From contig CALVSV010000054.1 of the NCBI GenBank assembly GCA_944359595.1, positions 1-19,851 on the forward strand: 19,851 nucleotides of DNA, given 5' to 3'. The notes under the pieces are model-generated. The model was not told where the DNA came from. It did no database searches and was given only the letters and a program-made list of their open reading frames with translations. Each line of letters starts with the position of its first letter. The first letter of the stretch is position 1. Positions 7,704 to 16,900 of the stretch are shown piece after piece. Position numbers and translations under genes: made by a program. The stretch comes from an uncultured Bacilli bacterium (GTDB lineage: Bacteria; Bacillota_I; Bacilli_A; RF39; UBA660).

Positions 7704-8040
7704 AAATAACTCTTTTAACTTCTATTTTATATGGATTATCAAGAATCTTGTTTAATCCTGGAGTTATAAGAGGCAATGATGTATATACTTCAACGGTTTT
7801 ATAATCGTTATCTAATATTACACTATATTTTACATTAGTAGATGCATCATCGTTTAAAAATTTATTAATTTTATCTTCGCTATCACCATTGTTAATCATG
7901 TTTATAACATCATTCAATTTCGATTCTAATCCACATTTATTATATAGTATCAATCCAAAATCTATTATTGCGAATAACATAAGTAAAATGATTGGTACTA
8001 CTATAACAAATTCAATCAATGCTTGTCCCTTCTTATTCAT
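7693..8040 (-). CDS. tadE: TadE-like minor pseudopilin
   Basis: First gene of the Tad operon, 115 residues. MNKKGQALIEFVIVVPIILL is a textbook TadE N-terminus: a short basic leader, the KG|QALIE junction with Glu at +5 of the mature protein, and a membrane helix through about residue 30. The rest is a small outer domain without cysteine pairs. It would be inserted by the Sec system, cut by a prepilin peptidase and added to, or used to prime, a Tad fibre. A GGGGTGG ribosome binding site lies 4 bases before the ATG, and the promoter at 8067-8095 is correctly placed. No major Flp pilin gene precedes it: the 100 bases up to aspS have no coding potential. Confidence 0.88.
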   Translation of the reverse strand: MNKKGQALIEFVIVVPIILLMLFAIIDFGLILYNKCGLESKLNDVINMINNGDSEDKINKFLNDDASTNVKYSVILDNDYKTVEVYTSLPLITPGLNKILDNPYKIEVKRVIYEQ

Positions 8041-8066
8041 AATGCCACCCCTATTTTTACATACTA

Positions 8067-8095
8067 ATTATATCAAAAATATCATCTTAAGTAAA
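8067..8095 (-). promoter_or_regulatory. Promoter of the Tad operon
   Basis: Reading the - strand gives TTTACT (8090-8095), a 17-base spacer and a perfect TATAAT (8067-8072). It leaves about 20 bases of leader carrying the GGGGTGG site of tadE. It lies downstream of the aspS terminator, so the Tad genes are an independent unit. Confidence 0.65.
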
Positions 8096-8120
8096 TAAAT
8101 TTATAATTAAAATAATCATA

Positions 8121-8158
8121 ATAAAAATTAGCGAACTAAATTATTCACTAATTTTTAT
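8121..8158 (-). terminator. Terminator-like hairpin overlapping the aspS stop codon
   Basis: A perfect 11-base-pair stem, ATAAAAATTAG on + (8121-8131) with CTAATTTTTAT (8148-8158), encloses a 16-base loop that contains the aspS TAA. On the - strand the descending arm is U-rich, though the bases after it are mixed, so the strength is uncertain. It separates the hisS-aspS operon from the Tad operon. Confidence 0.6.
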
Positions 8159-9865
8159 ATGTAGCTCTTCTAAAGCTTTTTCTGATACATTACTGGGTGC
8201 ATCTGTCATAAGACATGATGCAGAAGTTGTTTTTGGAAAAGCTATTACATCACGTATATTTTCTGTTTTAAGAAGAAGCATTGTAAGTCTATCAAGACCT
8301 ATTGCTAAACCTCCATGAGGTGGCGCACCATGTTTAAAAGCTTCCATTAAAAATCCGAATTTTTCTTCTGCTTCTTCCTCAGTGAAACCTAATGCTTCAA
8401 ACATTAATTGTTGTAAATCCATATCGTGAATTCTAATTGATCCACCACCAGCTTCATAACCATTTATAACTATATCAAACGCTTTAGAATAACAAGACTT
8501 TTTATCTGTTAAAAGGTATGGAATAGATTCTTCTTTTGGTGCAGTAAATGGGTGATGACATGCTTGATATCTTTGTTCTTCTTCGCTCCATTCAAATGAT
8601 GGAAAATCAGTAACCCACAATATTTTATAATCATTTTCATCAATTAAATTTAATTTCTTACCTAAATATACTCTTAATGCACCTAAACTTTGTTTTACTA
8701 TATTTGTATCACCACTAATAATTAATATTAAATCATTATTATTTATATTTAAGTGTTTTTTTAATGAATCTAATTCTTTATCATCTAATAATTTTAATAT
8801 ACTACCAGGAAATGATTCGTTATATTTTAACCATGCTAATCCCTTAGCTTTATAGTTTTTAACATATTCAGTAAGTTTATCAATATCTTTTCTTGAAAAT
8901 TTATCAGCGCCATCTTTAACAACTAAACAATTAATAATTCCATTATCATCTAAAATGCTTCTAAATAATTGCGACTCATTATTAATTAAAATATTAGTTA
9001 TATCGTTTATTTTCATATCGAATCTTAAATCAGGTTTATCAGAACCATATAAATTATATGCATCATCATATTTCATTCTCATAAAAGGTGTATTTAAATC
9101 TATGTTCTTAACATCTTTAAATATCTTTTTAATAAGTCCTTCTGTTATATTCATTATATCTTCTTCATCAACAAAACTCATTTCCATATCTATTTGAGTA
9201 AATTCTGGTTGCCTATCAGCTCTTAAATCTTCATCTCTAAAGCACTTTGTTATTTGATAATATTTTTCAAATCCAGCAACCATAAGTAATTGTTTAAATA
9301 TTTGTGGCGATTGTGGTAATGCATAAAACTTAAATTTATTTACACGAGATGGCACAAGATAATCTCTTGCTCCCTCAGGAGTAGCTTTTGTTAAAACAGG
9401 TGTTTCAATATCAATAAAACCTAAATCATCCAAATATTTTCTTGCAGCCTTTGTTATATTGTGTCTAACTACAAAGTTTTGTTGTAAATTTCTCAAATCA
9501 ACATATCTATATTTTAATCTAGTTTCTTCCAAACTATTTTCATCTAATATTGGATTTTGTGCAGTATTTAATATTTTTAAATCTTCTACTTCTACTTCTA
9601 TATCACCATTTATAATATTATTATTTGGATTACTTCTTTTTACAACTTTACCATTAACCTTTAAAACATAATCAGTTTTTATATCACATGCATCTTTATA
9701 ATTTTTATTATCTGGTGATATAACAAGTTGAATAATTCCAGAAATATCTTTTAAATCTATAAAAATAAGTCCACCCAAGTCACGTTTTTTTAAAACCCAA
9801 CCATATAATTCTACACAAGAATTAACATAACTATTATTAACTTCAATATTTCTAATACTTTTCAT
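8141..9865 (-). CDS. aspS: Aspartyl-tRNA synthetase
   Basis: Charges tRNA-Asp with aspartate in the cytoplasm. At 574 residues it is the long bacterial form. An N-terminal OB-fold anticodon domain (about 1-105) carries LYGWVLKKRDLGGLIFIDL; the catalytic class II core follows with LRYRYVDLRN, LPQSPQIFKQ, motif 2 FRDEDLRADRQPEFTQIDME (about 207-226) and motif 3 GLDRLTMLL (about 519-527). The bacterial insertion domain lies between motifs 2 and 3. The Leu in RDLGG occupies the position that is often His in non-discriminating bacterial enzymes, so this one may be specific for tRNA-Asp; that is inference. AAGGAGT lies just upstream of the ATG. It is 10 bases downstream of the unknown gene and is the last gene of the hisS operon. 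Confidence 0.98.
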   Translation of the reverse strand: MKSIRNIEVNNSYVNSCVELYGWVLKKRDLGGLIFIDLKDISGIIQLVISPDNKNYKDACDIKTDYVLKVNGKVVKRSNPNNNIINGDIEVEVEDLKILNTAQNPILDENSLEETRLKYRYVDLRNLQQNFVVRHNITKAARKYLDDLGFIDIETPVLTKATPEGARDYLVPSRVNKFKFYALPQSPQIFKQLLMVAGFEKYYQITKCFRDEDLRADRQPEFTQIDMEMSFVDEEDIMNITEGLIKKIFKDVKNIDLNTPFMRMKYDDAYNLYGSDKPDLRFDMKINDITNILINNESQLFRSILDDNGIINCLVVKDGADKFSRKDIDKLTEYVKNYKAKGLAWLKYNESFPGSILKLLDDKELDSLKKHLNINNNDLILIISGDTNIVKQSLGALRVYLGKKLNLIDENDYKILWVTDFPSFEWSEEEQRYQACHHPFTAPKEESIPYLLTDKKSCYSKAFDIVINGYEAGGGSIRIHDMDLQQLMFEALGFTEEEAEEKFGFLMEAFKHGAPPHGGLAIGLDRLTMLLLKTENIRDVIAFPKTTSASCLMTDAPSNVSEKALEELHIKISE

Positions 9866-9875
9866 AACTTACTCC

Positions 9876-10511
9876 TTATTTTTTTATAAACATTTTACTA
9901 TTATCTTTTAAACAACTAGGCATATTATCGTAATCTATTACTCTTTCGTTAATAACATCACTAATATATTTAATACTAGTATTTTCTAATTCATGTATAT
10001 ATAATTCAACAGAATCAAGCTTTATCTTAGTCGCACTATCTGGCAAATTATTTAAATAACTATCATGTGATAAAGTAAATGTTGAAAATTTATCTTTATA
10101 AGTTAACATCATACTATTAGGATATATATTAATAACATATTCCTTATTATTCTTATTTAATATTATTTTATTTATATTCATAAAATCATTGTCACTACAA
10201 TATCTTACTATATCATCAAATATACTTTTATTTTCCAAACATATTTTATCTGATAATTCTTTATTATATTCGCCATTTAGTATTGCTTTATTCCCTTTTG
10301 AAGATATAAGAACATCTAAATACTTTCTTTCTTTATTTTCATTATATTCAATTTCAACAACAATACCAGTATTAGATTTTAATATATTAACTTTATCAAC
10401 TTTACCTATAGTCCTATAAAACAAACTCCCTAAATATGTCATATACATATTATAATTAGTAATATTTTTTAAATTTAAAGTAATTAAATCTCTAAAAGAT
10501 AATTTATTCAT
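9876..10511 (-). CDS. Unknown protein between hisS and aspS
   Basis: I do not recognise this 211-residue protein. It has no signal peptide, membrane helix, cysteine motif or nucleotide-binding motif. It is rich in Asn, Lys, Ile and Tyr and seems to alternate short beta-like hydrophobic stretches with charged turns (VVEIEYNE, YVINIYPNS, KIKLDSVELYIHE), suggesting a compact alpha/beta fold. The start ATG has GTGGGGGATT upstream, and the gene lies 15 bases after hisS and 10 bases before aspS, so it is certainly co-transcribed with the two synthetases. A link to translation is only guilt by association. The clean frame and tight spacing make it a real gene. Confidence 0.8.
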   Translation of the reverse strand: MNKLSFRDLITLNLKNITNYNMYMTYLGSLFYRTIGKVDKVNILKSNTGIVVEIEYNENKERKYLDVLISSKGNKAILNGEYNKELSDKICLENKSIFDDIVRYCSDNDFMNINKIILNKNNKEYVINIYPNSMMLTYKDKFSTFTLSHDSYLNNLPDSATKIKLDSVELYIHELENTSIKYISDVINERVIDYDNMPSCLKDNSKMFIKK

Positions 10512-10526
10512 TTATAATCCCCCACT

Positions 10527-11822
10527 CTATATTTTATAATCTTCACTATCTAAATCAATAGTTAATACTTCTTCTATATAATATTCTAAATAATTAATAT
10601 TAACCATCTCTTCTTTTTTAGTAATATTATTTTTCATTTTTATATTACCTTCTTTTATTTCATCACTATTTAATATAATTAATATTTTAGCTTTAAGTCT
10701 ATCAGCTCTTTTAAATTGTGACTTTAAACTTCTATTATTATATTCTGTTTCTACACTATATCCTTTAATTCTTAAATCTTGAACCAACCCTATTGCAGTT
10801 TGTTTTTCTTCTTCGTTAACATACATTATAAATATATCTATACTATCATCTATAGGAAGTTCTATATTTTCTTTTAGAAGTGCCAACAGAAGTCTACTCA
10901 TACCCATTCCAAAACCTACACCACTATCATCAGGACCTCCTAAATTTTTAACTAGTCCACTATATCTTCCTCCGGCAGCAAGTACATTGTTGCTTCCAAA
11001 ATCTTTTACATTAGCTTCAATTTCGAATACTGTATGATTATAATAATCAAGCCCTCTAACTATTTTTTCATCTATTTCATAATCTATATTCATAGCCTCC
11101 AAATATGTTTGAACTTGAAGAAATCTATTTTTAGAATATTCATTTAAATATTCACTTATTTTTGGTGCGTTTTTCATAATTGATAAATCTTTATCAACCT
11201 TACAGTCTAATATTCTTAATGGATTAGTTTTTAATCTTCTCTTACAATCTTCACATAATTCTTCTTCATGAGGCTTAAAATAATCTACTAAAGCATTTCT
11301 ATAATTTGTTCTAGATTCTTGATCTCCAATAGAATTTATTTTAACTAAAACATCTTTAAGTCCTAAAATCTTAAACAAATTAACTGGTATAGAAATAATT
11401 TCAGCATCAACCATAACATCATCACTACCAATTACTTCACAACCAAATTGAGTAAGTTCCCTCTCTCTACCAGCTTGAGGTCTTTCATATCTATACATTG
11501 TTTCATTATAATATAGTTTAACAGGTAAATTATCACCATACATTTTATTTTCTATATAACTTCTAACAACTCCAGCAGTTCCTTCAGGTCTAAGTGTTAG
11601 ATCTCTTCCAGCTCTATCTTTAAAATCATATGTCTCTTTCGTAACGATATCACTATCATTTCCTACACTTCTATGAAATAAATTAGTATCTTCAAAAACT
11701 GGCGTTCTAATAAAATCATAATTATATTTACTCATAAGTTCATCTATAACTGAATTAATGTATTGCCATTTTTTAGCCTCAACACCATAAATATCGTAAC
11801 ATCCCTTAGGTTTAGTTATCAT
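10527..11822 (-). CDS. hisS: Histidyl-tRNA synthetase
   Basis: Charges tRNA-His. From the ATG at 11822 it has 431 residues, normal for bacteria. Visible class II motifs are the N-terminal KPKGCYDIYG (usually RGTRDILP), TLRPEGTAGVVRSYIENK (motif 1/2 region), motif 2 YRYERPQAGRERELTQFG (about 107-124), the histidine-binding RGLDYYNHTVFE (about 254-265) and AAGGRYSGL (about 280-288). The C-terminal anticodon domain is about residues 330-431. A longer frame from TTG at 11837 is excluded in practice because that TTG is part of the TTGGAGGCG ribosome binding site, whose GGAGG is 8 bases from the ATG. It heads the hisS-unknown-aspS operon and has a strong promoter. The leader is far too short for a T-box. 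Confidence 0.97.
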   Translation of the reverse strand: MITKPKGCYDIYGVEAKKWQYINSVIDELMSKYNYDFIRTPVFEDTNLFHRSVGNDSDIVTKETYDFKDRAGRDLTLRPEGTAGVVRSYIENKMYGDNLPVKLYYNETMYRYERPQAGRERELTQFGCEVIGSDDVMVDAEIISIPVNLFKILGLKDVLVKINSIGDQESRTNYRNALVDYFKPHEEELCEDCKRRLKTNPLRILDCKVDKDLSIMKNAPKISEYLNEYSKNRFLQVQTYLEAMNIDYEIDEKIVRGLDYYNHTVFEIEANVKDFGSNNVLAAGGRYSGLVKNLGGPDDSGVGFGMGMSRLLLALLKENIELPIDDSIDIFIMYVNEEEKQTAIGLVQDLRIKGYSVETEYNNRSLKSQFKRADRLKAKILIILNSDEIKEGNIKMKNNITKKEEMVNINYLEYYIEEVLTIDLDSEDYKI

Positions 11823-11835
11823 TTTTATCGCCTCC

Positions 11836-11872
11836 AAAACAAAAATTAATCTATAAAAATTATAGATTAATT
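11836..11872 (-). terminator. Intrinsic terminator between tkt and hisS, overlapping the hisS promoter
   Basis: A perfect 12-base-pair inverted repeat, AATTAATCTATA (11844-11855 on +) and TATAGATTAATT (11861-11872), with a 5-base loop. On the - strand it is followed by TTTGTTTT (11836-11843). It would stop transcripts arriving from transketolase. Its upstream arm is shared with the -10 region of the hisS promoter, so hisS transcripts contain only about 3 bases of that arm and should not form it. Confidence 0.7.
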
Positions 11873-11898
11873 ATAGCACGTGTGTATTTAATAGTCAA
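11870..11898 (-). promoter_or_regulatory. Promoter of the hisS-aspS operon
   Basis: Reading the - strand gives TTGACT (11893-11898), a 17-base spacer and a perfect TATAAT (11870-11875). Transcription should begin near 11863, about 40 bases before the hisS ATG. The same bases take part in the 12-bp palindrome at 11844-11872, which could also serve as an operator. Confidence 0.78.
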
Positions 11899-11946
11899 TT
11901 ACTTATTCTATAACGATTTAGCGCTTATTATAAATATTAATTTGAT

Positions 11947-13887
11947 TTAATAGTTAGATATGATATTAGTAATTAATGATTTTAAATTATTATTATCATA
12001 ACCGAAATTTAATAATATATCATTTTTATTTGCGCTTATACCAAATTCATTTATATTTAAGATATGATTATCATCTGTTGCATATCTAGCTAATTTATAA
12101 TCATTACTATATTCAAATGTTATAATTTTTTTATTTCCTAGTATTTTTTCTTTATATATATAATTTTGTTCTTCAAATATTTCTAGACATGGTACACTTA
12201 CTACTCTAATACCTATTTTAAGTTCTTCTTCTATATTTTTAGCTACTAAAATTATAGATTGAAGTTCTTCACCACTAGACATTATAGTTAAATTATGTTC
12301 ATATTCCTCATCTTTTATTATATATGCTCCGTACTTAGCTTTGTTTTTATCACCATTTATTTGAATATTTATTTTATTTTTAGTTATTATTAAAGCAGAC
12401 GGTGATTGTTTATCAAAAATCATTTCATAACAAGAATATAGTTCTTCCGTAGAACTAGGTCTATATACATATAAATTAGGAATTGCTCTTAACATAGTTA
12501 ATTGTTCTACTGGTTGATGTGTTGGTCCATCTTCACCTACCAAAATACTATCATGTGTAAAAATATATAATACATTTAAATTCATTAATGCACTCATTCT
12601 AATGCCTGCTTTTAAATAATCAGAAAACGATAAAAATGTAGAACAAATTGACATCAAACCATAACTAGATATACCATTCATAATTGCAGACATCCCATGT
12701 TCTCTAACGCCCATATAAATATTTTGGCCATTATAATTATTTTTATCAAAGTCGCTAAATTTATCTATTTTAGTTTTACAAGCACTAAATAAATCTGCAC
12801 TACTATTCATTATAAATTTAGAATTTATACTATTTAATACTTTATTATTTATATCTCTAAATGGTATATTTATATCAACATCACTAAAATTAAATTTATA
12901 ATTTATTTTATTAAGAGATTGTAATATATTAATATTGTTTTTATCTTCTATAGCTAATTTATTATATTTATTTATCCAATTATTATATATTTTAGTACAT
13001 CTATTTTTAATCATATTTCTAAAATTATTAATATTATTATTAGATATATAGAAACTATCTGTACATATATTAAGTTTATGTTTAATATTTATTAGATCGT
13101 CATTAGAAAGTACTCCTCCATGAACTTTATTAGTGTTTTCTAAAAATGAATCTTTACCTAATATTGTTTTAAATTCTATTAAAGTTGGTTTCTTATTGTT
13201 TTTTGCTTTACGTATTGCTTTATCAATATCTTTTAAATTGTTTCCATCACAAACTTTAATAACATCAAAATTCATAGCTTTAAATTTTAATAAAGTATCT
13301 TCACATAAAGTATTAGAAGTATCACTATCCAAACTCATATTATTAGAATCATATAATATAATAAGATTATCTAACGAATAATTTCCGGCAATAGATAAAG
13401 CTTCCAAAGAAACTCCTTCCATAAGATCTCCATCACCTACTAAACAATATATAGTATTATTTAGTAATCCATCATAAATTGTATTCAAATACTTACTAGC
13501 AATAGCCATACCAACTGCATTTGCTACTCCCTCACCTAACGGTCCAGTAGAAATATCAACACCTGGTGTAATACCAAGTTCTGGATGTCCTGGAGTTATA
13601 GAGTTAATTTTTCTAAAGTTTTTTAAATCATCCAAAGAAATATTATAACCTGCCATAAATAAAGTCGAGTATAATAGTGCTGAAGCATGTCCTGCACTTA
13701 AAACAAATCTATCTCTTCCTATCCAATTAGAATCACAAGGATTTATAATTATATGTTTAGAGAATAATGTATATAATATTTTAGCTGCTGATAATACTAT
13801 ACCAGGATGCCCTGATTTTGCGTTATCTATCATATCAAGCGCTAAAGCTTTAATATTAGAAACTATTTTTTCATCATCATAATTCAT
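11947..13887 (-). CDS. tkt: Transketolase
   Basis: Thiamine-diphosphate enzyme that moves two-carbon units between sugar phosphates, linking glycolysis to pentose and nucleotide synthesis. The 646 residues make a full-length single-chain enzyme. GHPG (26-29) opens the cofactor domain, STGPLGEG and VGDGDLMEG (the GDG..N-type thiamine/Mg motif, around residue 150) follow, and VREHGMSAIMNG carries the catalytic glutamate of the second domain. HDSILVGEDGPTHQPVEQL is the second-domain signature, and a C-terminal domain runs to residue 646. In the first domain the usual S-x-E-A is VSLEALSIAG. The middle linker (about 270-350) is very Asn-rich, in keeping with the base composition. AGTAGGTAA lies before the ATG. 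It starts 44 bases after the pyruvate oxidoreductase stop. Confidence 0.96.
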   Translation of the reverse strand: MNYDDEKIVSNIKALALDMIDNAKSGHPGIVLSAAKILYTLFSKHIIINPCDSNWIGRDRFVLSAGHASALLYSTLFMAGYNISLDDLKNFRKINSITPGHPELGITPGVDISTGPLGEGVANAVGMAIASKYLNTIYDGLLNNTIYCLVGDGDLMEGVSLEALSIAGNYSLDNLIILYDSNNMSLDSDTSNTLCEDTLLKFKAMNFDVIKVCDGNNLKDIDKAIRKAKNNKKPTLIEFKTILGKDSFLENTNKVHGGVLSNDDLINIKHKLNICTDSFYISNNNINNFRNMIKNRCTKIYNNWINKYNKLAIEDKNNINILQSLNKINYKFNFSDVDINIPFRDINNKVLNSINSKFIMNSSADLFSACKTKIDKFSDFDKNNYNGQNIYMGVREHGMSAIMNGISSYGLMSICSTFLSFSDYLKAGIRMSALMNLNVLYIFTHDSILVGEDGPTHQPVEQLTMLRAIPNLYVYRPSSTEELYSCYEMIFDKQSPSALIITKNKINIQINGDKNKAKYGAYIIKDEEYEHNLTIMSSGEELQSIILVAKNIEEELKIGIRVVSVPCLEIFEEQNYIYKEKILGNKKIITFEYSNDYKLARYATDDNHILNINEFGISANKNDILLNFGYDNNNLKSLITNIISNY

Positions 13888-13903
13888 AAATTACCTACTT
13901 TCT

Positions 13904-13909
13904 ATTATA
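13904..13909 (-). promoter_or_regulatory. Possible -10 box for tkt
   Basis: TATAAT on the - strand, 16 bases upstream of the transketolase ATG and just after the preceding terminator. No acceptable -35 sequence was found at 16-18 bases; the box is preceded by TTTG. This is a tentative call. Confidence 0.3.
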
Positions 13910-13910
13910 C

Positions 13911-13933
13911 AAATAAAAGGGAATTAATCCCTT
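13911..13933 (-). terminator. Terminator at the end of the pyruvate oxidoreductase gene
   Basis: AAGGGA (13917-13922 on +) pairs with TCCCTT (13928-13933) around a 5-base loop. On the - strand the stem is followed by TTATTTG. The oxidoreductase TAA (13932-13934) overlaps the outer base of the stem, so the gene ends inside its own terminator. Confidence 0.65.
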
Positions 13934-16900
13934 ATTCTTTTTGCGCTAAATGCTCATAATAACTAAATCTATCAATTGCGTCCATCTTACATTCCTCAAG
14001 TAATATTTCTGCATTTTTTTTATTTACAGACTTTAACATCCTAAATCTAGTTTCGTTATTTAAAAAATCATAAAATTTATCAAAATTTGGATTTTTATAA
14101 TCTAGGTGCAGTTTTTCGTTTATAGGATCATATCTTAAAAGTGGAAAATATCCACATTGAACTGCTAATTTTTCTTCGTCGATAGAGTTGTTCATTCCAC
14201 ACTTTATACCATGAGATATACATGGAGAATACGCTATTATTATAGATGGACCATTATGTTCTTCTGCTTCTTTCATAGCTTTAATTGCCTGTGCCATATT
14301 TGCTCCAAGTGAAATTGTTGCGACATATACATTTTTATAAGCAAGACATGCTCTAACTAAATCTTTTTTACTTGTTATTTTACCAGAAGATGCAAATTTC
14401 GCAACAGCGCCCCTATTTGTAGATTTAGAAGCTTGTCCTCCTGTATTAGAATATACTTCTGTATCAAGAACTAATATTCTTACATTATCATTTGTAGATA
14501 GAACATGATCAATACCATTATAACCTATATCATATGCCCATCCATCTCCACCTATAGTCCAAACACTTCTTGCTGGTATAAAATCTTTAAGAGGTTTTAA
14601 TGCATCTGGAATGAGTTCATCATTTAATTTATCATATACAAGTTTAGTAGTATCATAATCATTAGGATTATCTAACCATTTAGTAAATAATGAGTTAGTA
14701 AAATCATCTATTACATTTAAATTACATTTCATAATCGTTTTTATACGATTTCTAATAATATTATTTCCTATAAGTATTCCATAACCAAACTCTGCATTAT
14801 CTTCAAATAATGAATTTGCCCAAGGAATAGAATATGGTATAGATGGAGTTGATGCTCCATATATAGATGAACAACCAGTAGCGTTTGCGATTATTAATTT
14901 ATCACCAAATAATTGTGTTAATAACTTTATATATGGTGTTTCGCCACATCCACTACAAGCGCCAGAAAATTCAAATTTTGGTTTTATAAATTGGCTACCT
15001 TTAATACTAAATTTATTTCCTATTCTTTTTTCGGTAATATTTTTATCTAAATAATCAAACTTTTTGTCTTCTTTCTTTCTTAATTCACGTTCTAATGTAG
15101 ATTTAATTAATGCACTTTCCCCATTTTTACCAGGACAAGTATTAACACATAGCATACAACCAGTACAATCTTTAATTGATATACCCATAGTAAATTTATA
15201 TCCATCCATATTGCCAATTGCTTTTATTAGATCATCATCAATATATTCTGGCAATTCCAATACTTCTTCTTCGTTTACTAAATATGGTCTAATTACACCA
15301 TGTGGACACACTAAACTACATTGATTACATTGTATACAATTTTCTTTAATCCAATGTGGTACAACAAGTGATGCACATCTTTTTTCATTTTTAGTTGTTG
15401 CCACATCATGTCCACCATCTATACTATCTAAAAATGCACTTACAGGTATCATATCACCTTTATCACGTTTAATAAGTTCTATTTTTTCTGTAATAACTTC
15501 GTTTTCCTTATATTTATATTTTAAAGTATTATTATCTATTAATTTTATTTCATCACTAGCTTTATCAATAATATTATAATTATTGTCTACTATATCCATA
15601 CTTTTTTTAGCAAAAGATTTATATATTTCTTTTTTCATCTCATCTTTTACAAATTCATAATCTAACATATCAGTAATTTTAAATATTGCGCTAGTCATAG
15701 CTGTATTAATTTTATTATTTAAATTATATTTTTTAGATAATTTATGTGCATCTATAATATAAAATCTAATATTTCTTTGTTTTATAATTCTTTTAATATC
15801 ATCTGGTAAGAAAGAGTCTAAATCTTCTTCACAACAAGAAGTATTAAGTATAAATATACCATTAATTTTTATATTTTCTAATACATCATATTTTTTTAAA
15901 TATGTCTCTTTTGACACAACTACTATATCAGGATTATCGACATAATAAGTATTTCTAATGCGTTCTTTAGAAAATCTTAAATGGGATTTAGTCATTCCAC
16001 CACTTTTTCTTGAATCATATTGAAAATATCCTTGAACATAATCAGATGTATTATCGCCAATTATTTTTATTAATGTTTTTGATGCACTTATCATACCATC
16101 TGAGCCATAGCCATATATAAGCATATTAACATTTTCATCATATATTTTATAATTATTATCTATTTTAATACTTTTATTAGTAACATCATCATCAATACCT
16201 ACAGTAAAAGATGTAAAATGATCTTTTTTGTCTAAAAAGTCAAATACTGATTTAATTTCTTTAGGTGTAGTATTTTTACTAGATAAACCATATCTTCCAC
16301 CTATAATATCGATATTCTTCCCCTTTAACGCTTCTAAAACATCTAAATAAAGTGGTTCACCTACACTACCAGGCTCTTTAGTTCTATCAAGTACTGCAAT
16401 ATGCGCAACACTTTTAGGTAATACATCTATTAAGTATTTTTTAGAAAATGGTCTATATAAATGAACTATTACAAGTCCTACTTTATATCTTTTCTTGTTT
16501 AAATCATCAACTGTAAGTTTTATAGTATCACATACACTACCCATAGCTATTATTATTCTTTTTGCATTACTATCACCATAATATTCAAATGGTTTATAAT
16601 TTCTATTAAATTTTTCATTAAATTTTTTCATTATAGAATTTACTATATCAGGTGTATTATCATAAAATTTATTTCTTACTTCCGTTGCTTGAAAATATAT
16701 ATCATCATTTTGTGCAGTACCATAAACTCTAGGTTTAATTATATTAAGTGCTTTATTTCTAAATCTAGTTACATCTTCATAGTCGAGTAGATCCATAACT
16801 TCAGATACGTCAGCCACTTCAATTTTACTAAGTTCATGACTAGTTCTAAAACCATCGAAAAAATGTAGAAAAGGAATACTTGATTTTAGTGCAGCTAAAT

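Noticed and set aside
8041..8140. A small Flp pilin gene between aspS and tadE
   Set aside because: The 100 bases hold a terminator-like hairpin, a promoter and a ribosome binding site, with no frame long enough or pilin-like on either strand.
11823..11946. T-box or other riboswitch in the hisS leader
   Set aside because: The promoter leaves a leader of only about 40 bases, with no T-box sequence and no room for the specifier stem. The hairpin there is explained as a terminator.
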